Virus record (IMG/VR): IMGVR_UViG_3300000361_000002
Coordinates: 1-39,158 of that record
Length of the DNA stretch: 39,158 nucleotides
Source of the DNA: a virus
Reading direction: 5' to 3' (one strand)
The notes beneath the pieces were generated by a model, which did no database searches, was not told the origin of the DNA, and was given only the letters and a program-made list of their open reading frames with translations. Numbering within the stretch: position 1 is the stretch's first letter; each line of letters begins with the position of its first letter. Of this stretch, positions 35,726 through 39,158 are shown one piece after another. The position numbers and the translations under genes are program-made.

Positions 35726-37360
35726 ATGGATAATAGAACTGTAGAAGAAGTATGGCCTTCTGATTATTTTCGAGAGAAGCAAAAAGAAACTTTAAAAGTA
35801 TGTCTTGATGCACTCGATGCCGGGTATAAGAATATTGTTATAGACGCTCCCGTTGGTTCGGGGAAGTCAGTTTTACTTACAGCACTTTCCCGGTATGCCG
35901 ATAGTTCTTTTTATACCACACCTCAAAAATCATTAAGAGAGCAGATACAAAATGATGACTTGTTAGAACCTTTCACAGAAAATCTAAAGGCGCGGAGGGA
36001 TTATCGTTGTTCAATTACTAGAGAAAATTGTAAGGATTGCTCGATATATAATGACGAAGATGAATCCTGTGCGGAACATGGATGCAGTTATTGGAAACGC
36101 AAGCAATCGGTAATGGCTTCCGATATTGCTGTAATTACATTTTCCATGTTGGTTGTTGATGGTATGATTCCCGAATTTTCGGGAGAGACGAAAATATCAT
36201 TTGGGAAGCGGGATGTAGTATGCGTCGATGAAGCACATGGTATTGTCCAACAAACTGCTGATATGCACGCGGGTTTTGATATTACCCCCTACGGTTATCC
36301 TGATGGATTCATTAGCGATGTAACAAATTCTGTTTCTTGGGAAGCAAATACTTATAAAGATGTCTCCGACGAGTTGAGGGTCATTCACTCTAAATGCAAT
36401 AATTACATTCGTGATGTTCCTCCGTTTGAAATGACTTCTATGGAAAAAAAGATGCTTCGCTTGAAAGAAAAAATCGAAAGAGCAAAGCAAGATTCCGAAA
36501 ATGGTTATGTGTGGGTTGTGAACGTTGAAGGGAAAAACTACAGAGGAAGGTATGAAAAAGTCCTCGAACTTCGTCCTATTTATGTTGGGAATTTTCTCAA
36601 TAACTTCATTTGGAATAGGGGGAAAAGAAGAATTATTTCAACTGCAACCCTTCCACATCGAGGGAATCCGAATATCTGGCTGAAGCAAGTCGGACTCGAC
36701 CCCGAGAAAACCAAAGTTATCAGTGTTGGAATGACTTTTCCGGCTAAAAATCGCCCCGTGGTTCTTGATGATATGGTTTGTTCCATGAGCAACGGGGGCG
36801 ACCAGAAGAATTGGGATTCGATAATGGAGAAACTGAATGAAATTGCAAAAAGGTATCGAGGCATGAAAGGGATTTGTCATACCGCGAGCTATGACCGTGC
36901 TGAAAGGGTTGAAAAATCTACAACAAAAGAAGAACATCCACATCTATATGATAATATTTTTGTTCATTATGGTGAAAAAGAAGCAGAAGATGTTATTGAA
37001 GAATGGCAGGCAAGTAATAATGACCTGCTTCTTACTCCCTCCATGATGGAAGGGATTGATTTAAAGGGGGATATGGGCAGATATAACATCCTCATGAAAG
37101 TTCCATATCCGTCAAAAAATTCGAGGATAGAATACCTTCTAAATGAAACGGATTATGGCTGGAATTCGTACTTTGATAGAGCAGCTATCCGTGTCGCACA
37201 AGCGTATGGAAGGACTACGAGGAGTGCGGAAGACTGGAGTAACTTCATAATCTTAGACAAGGATTACGAGAAGTTGAAGAAGAAAGCAAATTTACCCCAA
37301 TGGCTTCTACAAGGAGAAGATTATGTCGAAATAGGTACAAGGAGTATATTTGATTATTGA
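35726..37360 (+). CDS. XPD/DinG-type Fe-S superfamily 2 helicase, 544 aa
   Basis: Walker A 'APVGSGKS' (41-48) is followed by a cysteine cluster C95, C102, C105, C115 and C120 ('YRCSITRENCKDCSIYNDED', 'SCAEHGCSYW'), where XPD/Rad3/DinG helicases hold a 4Fe-4S cluster. Motif II is 'VCVDEAHG' (D-E-A-H at 168-171). Late motifs are 'LLLTPSMMEGIDLKGD' and 'AIRVAQAYGRTTRS' (motif VI, Q-x-x-G-R-x-x-R). This would be a 5'-3' DNA helicase. The C-terminus 'GTRSIFDY' is the clearest of the repeated PCNA-peptide-like tails. No other replicative helicase is evident in the window, so it may support fork unwinding or recombination. The next gene starts 1 base after its stop. Confidence 0.88.
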   Translation: MDNRTVEEVWPSDYFREKQKETLKVCLDALDAGYKNIVIDAPVGSGKSVLLTALSRYADSSFYTTPQKSLREQIQNDDLLEPFTENLKARRDYRCSITRENCKDCSIYNDEDESCAEHGCSYWKRKQSVMASDIAVITFSMLVVDGMIPEFSGETKISFGKRDVVCVDEAHGIVQQTADMHAGFDITPYGYPDGFISDVTNSVSWEANTYKDVSDELRVIHSKCNNYIRDVPPFEMTSMEKKMLRLKEKIERAKQDSENGYVWVVNVEGKNYRGRYEKVLELRPIYVGNFLNNFIWNRGKRRIISTATLPHRGNPNIWLKQVGLDPEKTKVISVGMTFPAKNRPVVLDDMVCSMSNGGDQKNWDSIMEKLNEIAKRYRGMKGICHTASYDRAERVEKSTTKEEHPHLYDNIFVHYGEKEAEDVIEEWQASNNDLLLTPSMMEGIDLKGDMGRYNILMKVPYPSKNSRIEYLLNETDYGWNSYFDRAAIRVAQAYGRTTRSAEDWSNFIILDKDYEKLKKKANLPQWLLQGEDYVEIGTRSIFDY

Positions 37361-37361
37361 A

Positions 37362-38144
37362 ATGACAGGTGAGAATGACAGCGAATGGATAAATAAAATC
37401 CATCATGGAGATGCTGTTGAAGTTCTTAAAGAAATACCAAATGATTCTATTGATTTAGTTGTTACTAGCCCACCATATAATGTTGGTATCGATTACGGTG
37501 AATATGATGACAGCATTTCAAAGTGGGAATATGCACTTTTGATAAAGGATATATTTGTTCAACTAAATAGGAAAGTTAAAGATGATGGACGTGTCTGCAT
37601 CAATATTTCGTTGAAAAACGATGGTGGAATTGTCGATATTCCTTCTATTATTAAAGAGAAGGCGGATATCTTTGATTGGCATTTGAGATTCGAGATAATA
37701 TGGAATAAAGGGAGCAGCGAGTCGTCTAGTGCATGGGGGTCGTGGAGAAGTCCAAGTAGTCCAAGGCCGATATTCAATCATGAATATATTTTGGTTTTTG
37801 ATGTTGGGGATTCTTCCAAAAATTCTGAACAGACAATAGAGAAGGAGAGGTTTATGAATTTGGTGAAATCTGTTTGGGATGTGAAACCTGAAACATCTTC
37901 TGACCATCCTGCTCCTTTTCCGGTAGAAATTCCAAAGCGTTTGATAGAATTGAATTCATATGAGGGAGATGTTGTCTTGGACCCATTTATGGGAAGTGGT
38001 ACGACAGCCGTAGCCTGTGAAAAAATGAATCGTGAGTGGATTGGCATTGATTTGAATGAAGAATATATACGTTCAAGTTACGAGAGAATCGATGATGAAA
38101 CGAAATGGCTTCCAGATGACGAGGGGAGCATTTTCGATTACTAA
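37362..38144 (+). CDS. Beta-class DNA methyltransferase, probable N4-cytosine type, 260 aa
   Basis: The first ATG is at 37362; a TTG a few codons upstream lies inside the helicase gene. Motif IV comes first ('VVTSPPYNVG', S36-P-P-Y39) and the SAM-binding F-x-G-x-G motif last ('LDPFMGSGTTAVACEKMNRE'), the beta-class order. S-P-P-Y is typical of N4-cytosine enzymes, though some N6-adenine enzymes use it. The tail 'PDDEGSIFDY' resembles a PCNA-interacting peptide. No restriction endonuclease is adjacent, so a solitary methyltransferase protecting viral DNA or marking replicated DNA is most likely. It is followed by a second methyltransferase at 2 bases. Confidence 0.88.
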   Translation: MTGENDSEWINKIHHGDAVEVLKEIPNDSIDLVVTSPPYNVGIDYGEYDDSISKWEYALLIKDIFVQLNRKVKDDGRVCINISLKNDGGIVDIPSIIKEKADIFDWHLRFEIIWNKGSSESSSAWGSWRSPSSPRPIFNHEYILVFDVGDSSKNSEQTIEKERFMNLVKSVWDVKPETSSDHPAPFPVEIPKRLIELNSYEGDVVLDPFMGSGTTAVACEKMNREWIGIDLNEEYIRSSYERIDDETKWLPDDEGSIFDY

Positions 38145-38146
38145 CA

Positions 38147-38989
38147 ATGACTGACAAAGATAACATAGAATATTGGTTGAATGCAGTCCATCAAGGAGAC
38201 GTGATTGAAAAGTTGAAGGAAATGCCCGAGGGGTCAGTGGATTTGGTCATTTCTGACCCCCCATATAACCTTTCTACTGGCTCGGATATGTATTACGGTG
38301 GAGACGGTGATGGTGACTTTGGTGGTGAGTGGGGAAAAGTGAATGAAAATTGGGATAACTTTGATGATGGAGAATATATGCAGTTTACTTTCGAATGGGT
38401 AAAGCAATGCAAAAGAATATTGGAAGATGGTGGTGGGATTTTTATTTTTGGAACATATCATAATATAGGCGATGTTAATGTAGTTTTGAATAAGCTTTCT
38501 TTGACAATATTAAACGAAATAATATGGTATAAAAGAAATGCTTTTCCGAATTTATCTACTACCAGTTTAACAGCAAGTCACGAAAACATTTTGTGGGCTT
38601 ATAAGGGCAATGATAAAAATTATAAGTTTAATTATGATGAAATAAAGGAAGGCAAATGGGAATATGATTCCTTTGATAAGGAAAATACACAAGTTAGAAC
38701 TGTTTGGAATATACCAAATAATAAACAGTTTGATGAAGAGAAAGATATAGACCACCCTACTCAGAAACCAAGGTCTGTCATCGATAGAATAGTTAGAATG
38801 GCAAGTGATGAAGAGGATATTATCCTTGACCCTTTTGCTGGTTCGGGAACTTCCCTCGTTGCAGCTAAACAAAACAGCAGAAAATACATTGGAATTGAGA
38901 GGGAAGAAGAATTTGTTAAAACAACAAGAAACAGATTGGAAAAGTGTGATGAGCATGAAGACGATGGAAGGAGCATATTTGACTATTAA
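38147..38989 (+). CDS. Beta-class DNA methyltransferase, probable N6-adenine type, 280 aa
   Basis: Motif IV 'VISDPPYNLS' (D37-P-P-Y40) precedes motif I 'LDPFAGSGTSLVAAKQNSRK', giving beta class with D-P-P-Y as in N6-adenine enzymes. 'DHPTQKP' just before motif I is the common 'H-P-T-Q-K-P' motif. The sequence between them ('WNIPNNKQF') may hold target contacts. The tail 'EDDGRSIFDY' is almost the same as the helicase tail 'GTRSIFDY' and that of the previous methyltransferase. The pair are diverged in sequence (different insert and catalytic motif), so they modify different targets. No cognate nuclease is visible. Confidence 0.9.
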   Translation: MTDKDNIEYWLNAVHQGDVIEKLKEMPEGSVDLVISDPPYNLSTGSDMYYGGDGDGDFGGEWGKVNENWDNFDDGEYMQFTFEWVKQCKRILEDGGGIFIFGTYHNIGDVNVVLNKLSLTILNEIIWYKRNAFPNLSTTSLTASHENILWAYKGNDKNYKFNYDEIKEGKWEYDSFDKENTQVRTVWNIPNNKQFDEEKDIDHPTQKPRSVIDRIVRMASDEEDIILDPFAGSGTSLVAAKQNSRKYIGIEREEEFVKTTRNRLEKCDEHEDDGRSIFDY

Positions 38990-39005
38990 CGAAAGCCTTT
39001 TAAAT
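38987..39005 (+). promoter_or_regulatory. Archaeal promoter (TAACGAAAG-CCTTTTAAAT)
   Basis: The element begins at the stop codon of the second methyltransferase and nearly duplicates the one at 23618-23636. The ATG of the following gene is at 39028, 23-31 bases past the TATA box. Confidence 0.65.
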
Positions 39006-39027
39006 TTGGGATTATTTTATTATTATA

Positions 39028-39158
39028 ATGTCTGAAATAGAGCCTGATGCGGATATAGATATTGAATCTCTTTTGGAAGAAGTTCCAAAGGAAGATACAT
39101 ATTATGATTTTTATATGGAAGAGTATGATATAAAGATTATAATATCTGCGTTGATGGG
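39028..39158 (+). CDS. Partial CDS, N-terminus of an acidic protein
   Basis: The frame opens at the ATG at 39028 behind a good TATA box and runs off the window. The first 43 codons read MSEIEPDADIDIESLLEEVP, then a Tyr-rich acidic stretch and 'YDIKIIISALMG'. Acidic and probably helical. Not enough is visible for a family call. It shows that the plus-strand arm continues beyond the window. Confidence 0.65.
   Translation, partial: MSEIEPDADIDIESLLEEVPKEDTYYDFYMEEYDIKIIISALM

Overview
The window looks like most of the genome of a tailed double-stranded DNA virus (class Caudoviricetes) of an archaeon, most likely a haloarchaeon or another extremely halophilic archaeon. The evidence is threefold. 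The replication machinery is wholly archaeal: RadA, PCNA, small and large RFC subunits, PriS/PriL-type primase, family B polymerase and Hjc. Promoters are archaeal TATA type, often with near-leaderless starts. Most predicted proteins are strongly acidic (Asp/Glu rich), as expected of 'salt-in' halophiles. By eye the DNA is about 40% GC, low for haloarchaea, so a low-GC host is plausible (Haloquadratum- or nanohaloarchaeon-like); that is inference. No integrase, repressor/integration module or CRISPR array is visible, so a lytic lifestyle is the simplest reading.

Left half, minus strand, read right to left from about 14.6 kb: a late operon in classic siphovirus order. It runs small and large terminase, portal, maturation protease-like protein, coiled-coil scaffold candidate, decoration protein, HK97 major capsid protein, head-tail adaptor, stopper, gp10-like completion protein, tail terminator, tail tube, and a tail assembly chaperone with a -1 frameshift extension. 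Three related tail proteins follow, one carrying CARDB/Ig-like domains. No tape-measure gene lies at its usual place. The first ~200 bases are GC-rich and hold a broken, out-of-frame copy of the end of the neighbouring gene, which marks a recombination (or assembly) junction.

Middle, 14.57-17.7 kb: a GC-rich structured leader and late promoter, a wHTH-metallophosphoesterase, a start-less open frame, two putative regulators, and the divergent promoter that separates the late (minus) and early (plus) arms.

Right half, plus strand, 17.7 kb to the end: a replication and nucleotide-metabolism arm. It encodes RadA, a putative ssDNA-binding protein, Sak4-like ATPase, PCNA, fused primase, tRNA-Leu(UAA), RFC-S, an Fe-S RecB/Cas4-like nuclease, a C5-MTase-like protein, small zinc-ribbon proteins, PolB with a 411-residue intein in its catalytic motif, RFC-L, a QueE-like protein without its radical-SAM cysteines, dCTP deaminase, Hjc, a deoxyribosyltransferase-like protein, a thymidylate kinase homologue without its P-loop lysine, an XPD/DinG-type Fe-S helicase, and two beta-class DNA methyltransferases.

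The most striking system-level signal is a shared C-terminal tail. RFC-L, the helicase, both DNA methyltransferases and the C5-MTase-like protein end in (S/G)-(I/V)-F-D-(Y/F), and the nuclease ends in M-G-E-W-L. These match the register of archaeal PCNA-interacting peptides, and the virus encodes its own PCNA. I infer a virus-encoded sliding-clamp tool-belt that tethers clamp loading, unwinding, end processing and at least two kinds of DNA modification to the viral replication fork.
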